DNA from: Bradyrhizobium diazoefficiens
GTDB taxonomy: Bacteria > Pseudomonadota > Alphaproteobacteria > Rhizobiales > Xanthobacteraceae
DNA length: 64,000 nt
Assembly: GCF_016616235.1 (NCBI RefSeq)
Contig: NZ_CP067100.1
Span: 5,577,001 to 5,641,000 of the forward strand
Direction: 5' to 3'
Shown piece by piece: positions 57,390 through 64,000 of this stretch; the first letter of the stretch is position 1; every line of letters starts with the position of its first letter. The position numbers were made by a program, and so were the translations under genes. The notes under the pieces were generated by a model, which made no database searches, was not told the DNA's origin, and saw only the letters and a list, made by a program, of their open reading frames with translations.

Positions 57390-58033
57390 CCGCCGGCCTT
57401 CTTCTTGCGTCGCGCGTCCTTGATCGCGACCGCGAGCGCGGCCTTCGTCTCGCTGACAAAATCCTCGACCAGCTCCTCGCGCGTCGCGTGCGCCGCCTCG
57501 CCGGTGAACAGGCCCTGCTCGGCCAGCATGACCACGCCGTGCAGCGCCGCCCAGATCTTGAGCGCCTGCCGCTCGCGCAAATAGCCGACGGCAGGCGCTT
57601 CCAGCGCTTCGATCACGAGCCCGAACGTCTCCCGCGTCGCCTCGTGCAGCTCGCTGCCCTTGGCCGCGCATGACACAATGCGGGATGCGAACATCAATCG
57701 GTAGATGCCGTTCCGGCGGAGGCCGAAATCCAGCGTCGCCTGCGCCAGGCGCGACAGCTTCGATTGCTTTGACGGTCTTGCCATCGCCTCGCGCAGGATC
57801 GCACTGAGCTGCCGAAACGCTTCTGCCGTCGCCGCCGCAAGCAGCGCCTCGCGATCGACAAAGTGCCGGTACGGCGCCGGCTGCGAGACGCCGAGCTGCT
57901 TGGCCAGCGCCTTGATGCTGATCGCCTCGGCGCCGCCCTGCTCCGCTTCACGCAACGCGGCTTGGATCAGAGCGTCGCGAAGATCGCCATGGTGGTAGGT
58001 ATTCTCGGGCTTGCGGGCCAGTCGTGAGCGCAT
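57386..58033 (-). CDS. TetR family transcriptional regulator
   Basis: 215-aa repressor. HTH in residues about 18-62 (GDLRDALIQAALREAEQGG followed by ISIKALAKQLGVSQPAPYRHF). The C-terminal domain resembles TetR_C_33/WHG types. ATG at 58033 (MRSRLARKPENTYHHG); the very long open frame continuing to 59803 is a shadow of the P450 gene. Divergent from the ferredoxin-P450 genes across 155 bp, so it is the likely repressor of that operon. Two related A/T-rich decamers flank a TTGACA at 58061-58066, but a clear operator is not evident. Confidence 0.92.
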   Translation of the reverse strand: MRSRLARKPENTYHHGDLRDALIQAALREAEQGGAEAISIKALAKQLGVSQPAPYRHFVDREALLAAATAEAFRQLSAILREAMARPSKQSKLSRLAQATLDFGLRRNGIYRLMFASRIVSCAAKGSELHEATRETFGLVIEALEAPAVGYLRERQALKIWAALHGVVMLAEQGLFTGEAAHATREELVEDFVSETKAALAVAIKDARRKKKAGG

Positions 58034-58188
58034 GTTGCGGCCAAGCCTATAAGTTTGCGCTTGACAGGGAAAGCCCGTCGCGAATGTAATAGCATATAAC
58101 TTAGAACAGGCCGCAAAGGCCGCGATCAAGATTGACAAGAGGAACGCGCCGCCCGTCGGGCCGCGCGCATACGACCGAGGAAGCCGCC

Positions 58189-58398
58189 ATGACAGAGCGA
58201 CTGAGGGTTCACGTCGATCCCGATAAATGCCAGGGCCACGCGCGCTGCAAGGCGCTGGCGCCGGAGCTGTTCGAGCTCGACGAATACGGCAACGCCCATG
58301 AGGCCGGCGACGGCACGGTCCGGCCGGGCCTCGAAGACAAGGCCTGGCTTGCCAAATCCAATTGCCCGGAAATCGCAATCGATGTGATCGAAGAGTAG
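58189..58398 (+). CDS. Ferredoxin, [3Fe-4S] type
   Basis: Small electron carrier of 69 aa. Cysteines C14, C20 and C59 in CQGHARC and NCPEIAI form the C-x2-H-x2-C...CP pattern (H17 in the place of the fourth Cys), which binds a 3Fe-4S cluster. Such ferredoxins donate electrons to an adjacent bacterial P450; the P450 gene begins 55 bp downstream in the same direction. No ferredoxin reductase gene is in the window, so reduction must rely on a protein encoded elsewhere. ATG at 58189 with GAGGAAGCCGCC upstream. Confidence 0.93.
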   Translation: MTERLRVHVDPDKCQGHARCKALAPELFELDEYGNAHEAGDGTVRPGLEDKAWLAKSNCPEIAIDVIEE

Positions 58399-58453
58399 CG
58401 CGGCCCCGCCGCTTGCATGCTTTCAGCGAACACGAACCAAGGGATTCCTGGAG

Positions 58454-59677
58454 ATGTCCGACCTCAGCCAGCCCGCTGCCCATCCGCCCGTGACCGACTG
58501 GGTCCATGATTTCGACCATACCGACCCGCAATGGACCGACGACCCCTTTCCGATCTGGGACAAACTGCGCGCCGCAAGTCCGGTCGTGCATACCGAGCGC
58601 TTCCTCGGCTGCTACATGCCGACGACCTATGAAGCCGTGCGCGAGATCGCCAACGACACCGAGCATTTCTCCTCCCGCCGCATCATTGTCCGCGACGTGC
58701 GGCCGGAGATCACCAGCAGGAACGCCGCCCCGCCGATCACGTCTGATCCGCCCGTGCACAAGCCGGCCAAGCAGCTGCTGCTGCCGCCTTTCACGCCGGA
58801 CGCCATGAAAAAGCTCGAGCCGCGGGTGCGCGCCATCTGCAACGAGCTGATCGACGGCCTCATCGCCGAAAGTCGGATCGATGCGGCGGAGCGCTACACC
58901 AAGCACATCCCGGTGCGCGCGATCGCGCATATGCTCGGCATTCCCGAGACCGATAGCGACCTCTTCATCAACTGGATCCACATGATCCTCGAGCTCGGCA
59001 TCAAGGACGAGAACGTACTGCTCCAGGCCGTGCAGGAGATGAGCGCCTATTTCGCCGGCCAAATCGAGGAGCGCAAGAGGAAGCCGACCGACGACCTGAT
59101 ATCCTATCTGATGAACGTCAGGGACGAGGAGGGCAATCCGCTCGAGGATTCCCACGTGCTGGGCTCGCTGCGACTGCTCCTGATCGCCGGCATCGACACC
59201 ACCTGGAGCGCGATCGGCTCCTCGCTCTGGCATCTCGCCAAAACGCCCGCCGATCGCGAGCGGTTGATCGCCGAGCCCGGGCTGATCCCGACCGCCGTGG
59301 AAGAGTTGCTGCGGGCCTACTCGCCGGTGACGATGGCCCGCGAGGTGGTCAAGGAGACCACGATCTCGGGCTGCCCAGTCAAGCCCGGCAACATGGTGCT
59401 GCTGTCCTTCCCGGCCGCGAACCGCGACCCAAAGATGTTTCCGGACGCTGACAAAGTCGTGATCGACCGCCGCGAGAATCGCCATGCCGCCTTCGGTCTC
59501 GGCATCCACCGCTGCGTCGGTTCCAATCTTGCGCGCATGGAGATGCAGGTTGCGCTCGAGGAATGGCTGAAGCGGATTCCGGACTTCCGGCTTGATCCGG
59601 CAGGCACCGTGACCTGGTCGCAAGGCACGGTGCGAGGCCCCCGCCAGTTGCCATTTTTGCTGGGAAAGGCGATGTAG
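58454..59677 (+). CDS. Cytochrome P450
   Basis: Soluble bacterial P450 of 407 aa. I-helix oxygen-activation motif AGIDTT (A245-T250), K-helix E284-L-L-R287, and the heme-binding loop FGLGIHRCVGSNLARME with C354 as thiolate ligand. It hydroxylates an unknown substrate using the ferredoxin encoded immediately upstream. ATG at 58454 with GGGATTCCTGGAG upstream. The downstream MHS transporter gene (31 bp gap) may supply the substrate. CYP family assignment would need alignment. Confidence 0.94.
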   Translation: MSDLSQPAAHPPVTDWVHDFDHTDPQWTDDPFPIWDKLRAASPVVHTERFLGCYMPTTYEAVREIANDTEHFSSRRIIVRDVRPEITSRNAAPPITSDPPVHKPAKQLLLPPFTPDAMKKLEPRVRAICNELIDGLIAESRIDAAERYTKHIPVRAIAHMLGIPETDSDLFINWIHMILELGIKDENVLLQAVQEMSAYFAGQIEERKRKPTDDLISYLMNVRDEEGNPLEDSHVLGSLRLLLIAGIDTTWSAIGSSLWHLAKTPADRERLIAEPGLIPTAVEELLRAYSPVTMAREVVKETTISGCPVKPGNMVLLSFPAANRDPKMFPDADKVVIDRRENRHAAFGLGIHRCVGSNLARMEMQVALEEWLKRIPDFRLDPAGTVTWSQGTVRGPRQLPFLLGKAM

Positions 59678-59708
59678 GCCTTTTCCAGGACCAACGGAGA
59701 GGCCGGAC

Positions 59709-61031
59709 GTGACTGAGCAAGCAACCCAACCGGCCTCCCAACATTTTGACATCGCCGACGCCGAGCGGCGGATCAAGGCGATCTTCATCGGCTCCGTCGG
59801 CAATCTCGTCGAGTGGTACGATTTCTACGCCTATACGGCGTTCGCGCTCTATTTCGCCCCGGCTTTCTTTCCCGGCAACGACCCGGTCGTGCAGCAGCTG
59901 AACGCGGCCGTCGTGTTCGCAGCGACCTTCCTGATGCGCCCACTCGGCGGCTGGTTCTTCGGCTATCTCGCCGATCATTTCGGCCGGCGCATCTCGCTGA
60001 CCTTGTCGGTCGTCTTCATGTGCTTCGGCTCGCTGATCATCGCGCTGACGCCGACCTATGCCACGATCGGCTTTGCCGCGCCGGTGATCCTGGCGCTCGC
60101 CCGCGTCATCGAGGGCTTGAGCCTCGGCGGTGAATATGGCGCAAGCGCCACGTATCTGAGCGAGGTCGCCGATCCCAAGCACCGCGGCTTTTACTCAAGC
60201 TTTCAATACGTGACGCTGATCGGTGGCCAGCTCACCGCGATCATCGTGCTGCTGCTCCTGCAAAAGGTCTTCCTCACGCCGGAGGAGCTCAAGGCCTGGG
60301 GCTGGCGTATCCCGTTCGCGATCGGCGCGATGCTGGCGATCTTCGCCGCGGTGATGCGGCGCAGCCTGCAAGAGACCGAGGCGTTCGAGGAAGCCAAGAA
60401 GGTGGTGAAGCCGACCGGCTCGATCGCCAATCTGCTGCGCTATCCGCGCGAGCTGCTGCTGGTGGTCGGCCTCACCGCCGGCGGCACCGCAGCGTTCTAC
60501 ACCTTCACCACCTACATGCAGACCTTCGTCAAGCTCTCGGTCGGCCTGACCGAGGACCAGACCACCTTCGTGATCTTCGGAACACTGATCTTCGCGACCA
60601 TCCTGCAGCCGATCTATGGCGCCATCTCCGACAGGATCGGGCGCAAGCCGCTGCTGATCTTCTTCGGCGTCGCCGGCACGCTTGCGACTGTGCCGCTGCT
60701 GATGACGCTCAAAGAGACGAAATCGCCGTTCATGGCCTTCATCCTGATCTGCGCCGCCTGGCTGTTCGTCGCCGGCTACACCTCGATCAATGCGGTGGTG
60801 AAGGCCGAGCTGTTCCCGACCAACGTTCGCGCCCTCGGCGTCGGCCTGCCCTATGCCATCACGGTGTCGATTTTCGGCGGCACCGCGCCGGCGATTGCGC
60901 TCTACTTCAAGAGCATCGGGCACGAGGAGTGGTTCTACTATTATCTCGCCGGAGTCATCTGCCTGTCGCTGATCATCTATTCCACCATGCGCGATACCAA
61001 GCACGCCTCCGCGATGCACCGCCACGAGTAG
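59709..61031 (+). CDS. MFS transporter, metabolite:H+ symporter (MHS) family
   Basis: Inner-membrane carrier of 440 aa with 12 predicted helices. N-terminal SVGNLVEWYDFYAYTAFALY FAPAFFP (about 26-52), loop 2-3 signature YLADHFGRRISL (about 88-99) and RVIEGLSLGGEYGASATYLSEVA (about 133-155) match alpha-ketoglutarate/citrate/shikimate-type MHS proteins such as KgtP. A C-terminal repeat of the signature is AISDRIGRKPLL. The start is a GTG at 59709 after GGAGAGGCCGG. Likely imports an organic acid; sits between the P450 and a molybdoenzyme gene. Confidence 0.92.
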   Translation: MTEQATQPASQHFDIADAERRIKAIFIGSVGNLVEWYDFYAYTAFALYFAPAFFPGNDPVVQQLNAAVVFAATFLMRPLGGWFFGYLADHFGRRISLTLSVVFMCFGSLIIALTPTYATIGFAAPVILALARVIEGLSLGGEYGASATYLSEVADPKHRGFYSSFQYVTLIGGQLTAIIVLLLLQKVFLTPEELKAWGWRIPFAIGAMLAIFAAVMRRSLQETEAFEEAKKVVKPTGSIANLLRYPRELLLVVGLTAGGTAAFYTFTTYMQTFVKLSVGLTEDQTTFVIFGTLIFATILQPIYGAISDRIGRKPLLIFFGVAGTLATVPLLMTLKETKSPFMAFILICAAWLFVAGYTSINAVVKAELFPTNVRALGVGLPYAITVSIFGGTAPAIALYFKSIGHEEWFYYYLAGVICLSLIIYSTMRDTKHASAMHRHE

Positions 61032-61034
61032 CTC

Positions 61035-61697
61035 ATGGCTAACGAGAACGAGCCTTCCGACAGCAAGCTGACGCGCACCAAGCAGACATGGGCGCGCGAG
61101 GGCCGCTTCCTCACCGGCAAGATCGCGCGTCCGGAGGACCAGCGGCTGCCGCCGGGGCAGCATCTGACGAAAGATTGGCCGGTGCTCGACCTCGGTGTCG
61201 TGCCGCCGGTCTCGCGCGAGCGCTGGCGGCTCGATGTTTACGGCGCGATCGAGAATCCGCTTTTCTGGACCTTTGCCGAATTCGCTGCGCAGAAGCAGGC
61301 CCAATTCACCTCCGACATCCATTGCGTGACCACATGGTCGCGCTACGACAACCAGTGGGAGGGGCTTGCAACGCGCGATCTGCTCGCGACCTGCCGGCTG
61401 CGCGACGATGCGCGCTTCGTGGTGCTGCACTCTTATGACGGCTACACCACCAATCTCGCGCTGGAAGACTTCGCCGCGGAGGATGCCCTGCTCGCCCATA
61501 GCTGGTCGGGCCAGCCGCTGACGAAGGAGCACGGCGGGCCGGTGCGGCTGGTCGTGCCGCATCTCTATTTCTGGAAAAGCGCGAAATGGCTCCAGGCCAT
61601 CGAATTCCTGACCGAGGATGCGCCGGGTTTCTGGGAAGTCCGCGGCTATCATAACCGCGGCGACCCCTGGGCCGAGCAGCGCTATTCAGGCGACTAG
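61035..61697 (+). CDS. Sulfite-oxidase-like molybdopterin oxidoreductase
   Basis: Molybdenum-cofactor protein of 220 aa in the YedY/sulfite oxidase family. DIHCVTTWSRYDNQWEG provides the molybdenum ligand C97; LVVPHLYFWKSAKWLQAIEF (about 176-195) and EVRGYHNRGDPWAEQRY complete the SUOX fold. There is no N-terminal Tat signal, in contrast to periplasmic MsrP (YedY), so it is probably cytoplasmic. Three bases after the MHS gene stop and 25 bp before the hydrolase-OsmC gene; cotranscription is likely. The substrate is not known. Confidence 0.88.
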   Translation: MANENEPSDSKLTRTKQTWAREGRFLTGKIARPEDQRLPPGQHLTKDWPVLDLGVVPPVSRERWRLDVYGAIENPLFWTFAEFAAQKQAQFTSDIHCVTTWSRYDNQWEGLATRDLLATCRLRDDARFVVLHSYDGYTTNLALEDFAAEDALLAHSWSGQPLTKEHGGPVRLVVPHLYFWKSAKWLQAIEFLTEDAPGFWEVRGYHNRGDPWAEQRYSGD

Positions 61698-61722
61698 GTT
61701 CGAGCAAAACGAGGGGGAGCCC

Positions 61723-62946
61723 ATGGCAACGGAGCGCTTTCAATTCACCGGCGAAGGTGGCCATCAGCTGTCAGCCGCGCTGGAGCTGCCAGACGGCGAG
61801 CCCGCAGCTTACGCGCTGTTTGCGCACTGCTTCACCTGCGGCAAGGACACGCTGGCCGCCAAGCGCATCTCGGTCGCACTCGCCGCCAGGGGCATCGCCG
61901 TGCTCCGCTTCGACTTCACCGGGCTCGGCTCCAGCGAGGGCGATTTCGCCAATTCGACCTTCTCGTCCAACGTCGCCGATCTCGTCCGCGCCGCCGATCA
62001 TCTGCGCAACGTCCACAAGGCCCCATCGATCCTGATCGGCCACAGCCTCGGCGGCGCCGCGATCCTCGCGGCAGCCGGAAAAATTCCCGAAGCCAGGGCA
62101 GTCGCGACCATCGCAGCGCCGTCCGATCCGGCGCACGTCACCGGTCTGTTCAAGGAGCATCTCGACAACATCCGGGCGCAGGGCGAGGTCGAGGTCTCGC
62201 TCGCGGGCCGCCCGTTCCGGATCAAGCGCGAATTCCTCGACGACATCGTCGAGCACGAGCTGATGAAGGACATCACCGGCCTGCACAAGGCGCTGCTGGT
62301 GATGCATTCGCCTGTCGACGACACCGTCGGCATCGACAATGCGACCAAGATCTTCGTTGCGGCGAAACATCCCAAGAGCTTCGTCTCGCTCGATCACGCC
62401 GATCATCTCCTGAGCAAGCCCGCAGACGCGCTCTATGCGGCGGATGTGATCACCGCCTGGGCGAGCCGTTACATCGATACGGCAAAGCCCGCGAAGGTGA
62501 TGGATCTGGCCGAAGAACCTCGCAAGGTGGTGGTTCAGGAAACCCGCAAGAGCAAGTTCAACCAGCTGGTCACCGTCGGGCCGCATCATCTCGTTGCGGA
62601 CGAGCCGAAGGCTGCCGGCGGCGAAGATGCCGGCCCTGGCCCTTATGACTTCCTTCTGGCTGGCCTCGGCGCCTGCACGTCCATGACCATGCGCCTTTAT
62701 GCCGACCGCAAGTCGCTGCCGCTCGATGGCGTCACCGTCACGCTGAAGCATTCAAAAATCTACGCCAAGGATTGCGCGGAGTGCGAAACGCGCGACGGCA
62801 TGCTCGACCAGATCGAGCGCGACATCGCGATGGACGGCGCGCTCGATGCCGAGCAGCGCAAGAAGCTGATGGAGATCGCCGACAAGTGCCCGGTGCACCG
62901 GACGCTGACCTCGGAGATCCGCATCGTGACCAAGGCCGTGGATTAG
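61723..62946 (+). CDS. Alpha/beta hydrolase-OsmC fusion protein
   Basis: Two-domain protein of 407 aa. The N-terminal alpha/beta-hydrolase (about 1-255) has the nucleophile elbow GHSLGG with S108 and a late SLDHADHLLS His motif. The C-terminal OsmC/Ohr-like domain (about 270-405) has two cysteines, in LGACTSMTMRLYADRK and DKCPVHRTL, that form the peroxide-reducing pair. Relatives are annotated as bifunctional alpha/beta hydrolase/OsmC proteins; they probably cleave an ester and reduce an organic hydroperoxide. ATG at 61723 with GAGGGGGAGCCC; the longer frame to 61618 overlaps the previous gene. Confidence 0.93.
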   Translation: MATERFQFTGEGGHQLSAALELPDGEPAAYALFAHCFTCGKDTLAAKRISVALAARGIAVLRFDFTGLGSSEGDFANSTFSSNVADLVRAADHLRNVHKAPSILIGHSLGGAAILAAAGKIPEARAVATIAAPSDPAHVTGLFKEHLDNIRAQGEVEVSLAGRPFRIKREFLDDIVEHELMKDITGLHKALLVMHSPVDDTVGIDNATKIFVAAKHPKSFVSLDHADHLLSKPADALYAADVITAWASRYIDTAKPAKVMDLAEEPRKVVVQETRKSKFNQLVTVGPHHLVADEPKAAGGEDAGPGPYDFLLAGLGACTSMTMRLYADRKSLPLDGVTVTLKHSKIYAKDCAECETRDGMLDQIERDIAMDGALDAEQRKKLMEIADKCPVHRTLTSEIRIVTKAVD

Positions 62947-62959
62947 CGCCTTATCGTCT

Positions 62960-63008
62960 GAGCATGATCTCTTCGGAAAACCGCTTCACACTTTTCCGGA
63001 TCATGCTC
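62960..63008. repeat. Palindromic repeat family 6, convergent gap
   Basis: GAGCATGATC ... GGAAAACCG ... CACACTTTTCC ... GATCATGCTC: outer arms of 10 bp and inner arms GGAAAA/TTTTCC. A widespread Rhizobiales intergenic repeat from memory. It occupies the gap between convergent genes, and its last base is part of the stop codon of the MocR-type gene (63008-63010), so it could terminate both transcripts. Confidence 0.8.
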
Positions 63009-64000
63009 TAGAAGCACAACGCCATCGTCCGCACCGCCGCGCTGATCTCGCTCTCGCGCCAGGCGGCGAAGCCGAGCAGCAGGCCGTGATCGCGCGGCTG
63101 GCCCAGTGCCAGGCTGGATAGGGCTCGCGTCTCAACGCCCGCGGCAACCAGCCGCCTGACCGCGGCCTGATCGGCCGAACCGCGCTTGAGGCGCGCGATG
63201 AGCTGGATGCCGCCCGAGGGCACCTCGACCGAAAGCACCTCGCCGAGCTGGCGCTCCAGTCCCTCGACGAGGTGATCGCGGCGCGCGTGATAGAGCCGAC
63301 GCATTCGGCGCAGATGCGCCAGGAAATGTCCGTCGGCGATGAACTCGGCCAGTGCCTCCTGGATGTGGCTGGAGGCGATCAGCCCGATGTGCCGCTGTGC
63401 GATTTCCAGGATACTGACCAACGCGGGCGGCACGACGAGATAGCCGAGCCGGATATCCGAGGTCATCGCCTTCGCGAAGGTCCCGACATAGAAGACACGG
63501 CCATGGGCATCGAGCCCTTGCAGGGCCGGCACGGGGCGGCTGTCGTAGTGGAATTCGCCGTCGTAATCGTCCTCGACGATCCAGGTCTTGCCAGGCCGGC
63601 TTGCCCCAAGAAACGCGGTGCGGCGGGCCAGCGACATCAGCCGCCCCGTCGGGTGCTGATGCGATGGCGTCATGAAGATGAGCTTTGGCACCGCCAGTCC
63701 AGGCATCCGCCGCATGCCCTGCTCGTCCAGCCTGATACCGGTCACGCGCGCGCCGGAGGCGCGGAAGGCGGCCGCAGCGCCGGGATAGCCGGGGTCCTCG
63801 ACCCAGACCTCGTCACCAGGCGAGATCAGTGCAGCCGCGATCAGGGTCAGCGCGGCCTGCGCGCTCGGCAGGATCAGGATCTGGTCCGCCCTAGCGCGAA
63901 CGCCTCGGCTGGTCGCGAGGTAATGCGCCAGCGACTCGCGCAGGCGCGGCCGGTTGATCGATCCGAGCTCACGTCTGGCCGCACGCACGGCACTGCGGCG
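63008..64000 (-). CDS. MocR/PdxR-type regulator, aminotransferase domain (partial)
   Basis: C-terminal 330 residues or so of a GntR-MocR family protein; the frame stays open to the window edge, so the N-terminal winged helix and the start lie outside. The fold-type I aminotransferase domain shows ALTLIAAALISPGDEVWVED PGYPGAAAAFRASG, the SHQHPTGRLMSLARR segment, EDDYDGEFHYD with the PLP-contacting Asp, and the Schiff-base Lys in YVGTFAKAMTSDIRLGYL. Such proteins sense PLP or an amino compound and regulate genes rather than transaminate. Neighbouring targets are not identifiable here. Stop TAG at 63008-63010. Confidence 0.9.
   Translation of the reverse strand, partial: RRSAVRAARRELGSINRPRLRESLAHYLATSRGVRARADQILILPSAQAALTLIAAALISPGDEVWVEDPGYPGAAAAFRASGARVTGIRLDEQGMRRMPGLAVPKLIFMTPSHQHPTGRLMSLARRTAFLGASRPGKTWIVEDDYDGEFHYDSRPVPALQGLDAHGRVFYVGTFAKAMTSDIRLGYLVVPPALVSILEIAQRHIGLIASSHIQEALAEFIADGHFLAHLRRMRRLYHARRDHLVEGLERQLGEVLSVEVPSGGIQLIARLKRGSADQAAVRRLVAAGVETRALSSLALGQPRDHGLLLGFAAWRESEISAAVRTMALCF

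Noticed and set aside
58047..58104. TetR operator and sigma70 promoter upstream of the ferredoxin gene
   Set aside because: TTGACA at 58061 has no -10 hexamer at 16-19 bp, and the flanking A/T-rich decamers (ACTTATAGGC, AGTTATATGC) match only partly, so neither is listed as a feature.
58034..59803. N-terminal extension of the TetR reading frame across the P450 gene
   Set aside because: Antisense to the P450; the TetR domain begins normally at the ATG at 58033.
1..64000. tRNA, rRNA, CRISPR arrays, phage genes or a replication origin
   Set aside because: No cloverleaf-like segment with a GGTTCGAATCC-type arm, no regularly spaced short repeats with unique spacers, and no phage structural or integrase gene were seen; the palindromic elements are dispersed, not arrayed.

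Overview
The window looks like a chromosomal segment of a Bradyrhizobium-type alphaproteobacterium (order Hyphomicrobiales). Support comes from the high G+C, the dense set of acyl-CoA and ABC-transport genes, and several families of intergenic palindromic repeats of the kind common in Bradyrhizobium, including the GAGCATGATC...GATCATGCTC element near the right edge. The genus is inferred; no rRNA or tRNA gene is visible. There are about 55 protein genes on both strands. No gene-free stretch exceeds 300 bases. The first 180 bases hold nothing I can support.

Layout. 0.2-3.3 kb: a small exported-looking orphan, a YccF-like membrane protein and glycogen debranching enzyme GlgX. 3.5-25.2 kb: a large acyl-CoA/lipid catabolism region with two CoA ligases, three crotonases, two acyl-CoA dehydrogenases, two SDRs (one frameshifted), a VOC protein, a YghU-type GST, a Baeyer-Villiger monooxygenase, a nitronate monooxygenase and a thiolase-like protein without the usual cysteines. 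Inside it lies a kinase (APH fold), DUF6285, crotonase, SDR and ACAD10/11-type dehydrogenase set that resembles the levulinate/4-hydroxyacyl-CoA (Lva) route. 25.2-33.1 kb: an IS4-family element, an RND efflux permease and adaptor, and a chemoreceptor with a clear terminator. 33.2-37.2 kb: the four enzymes of L-threonate/tetronate breakdown (LtnD, OtnI, OtnK, OtnC) plus a 67-aa orphan. 37.4-50.9 kb: a branched-chain-type ABC transporter (LivFGMH and binding protein), a DUF1445 hydro-lyase, a LysR regulator, an M20 N-carbamoylase-type hydrolase, three dehydrogenases, an atypical SDR and an amidase. 51-57.4 kb: a split AapJQM amino-acid transporter without its ATPase, an RpiR regulator, a class III aminotransferase and an Asp/Glu racemase. 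57.4-64 kb: a TetR regulator, a 3Fe-4S ferredoxin and P450 pair, an MHS transporter, a sulfite-oxidase-like molybdoenzyme, a hydrolase-OsmC fusion, and a MocR-type regulator cut by the window edge.

Mobile DNA. Two intact IS30-family elements (11258-12675 and 16446-17903) sit at the same position of the same palindromic repeat, each with a 3-bp CTG duplication. The IS4-family element (25279-26637) sits in a different palindromic repeat with an 11-bp duplication. At least five repeat families are scattered through the intergenic spaces, several of them inside putative operons.

Regulation. Three divergent promoter regions carry strong inverted repeats: LysR (43076-43098), RpiR (53410-53438) and the tartrate-dehydrogenase/SDR gap (48560-48608). 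They are the most testable regulatory predictions here. The segment as a whole reads as a scavenging region: uptake systems feeding small catabolic modules for aromatic or fatty acids, sugar acids, carbamoyl or amide compounds and unusual amino acids.
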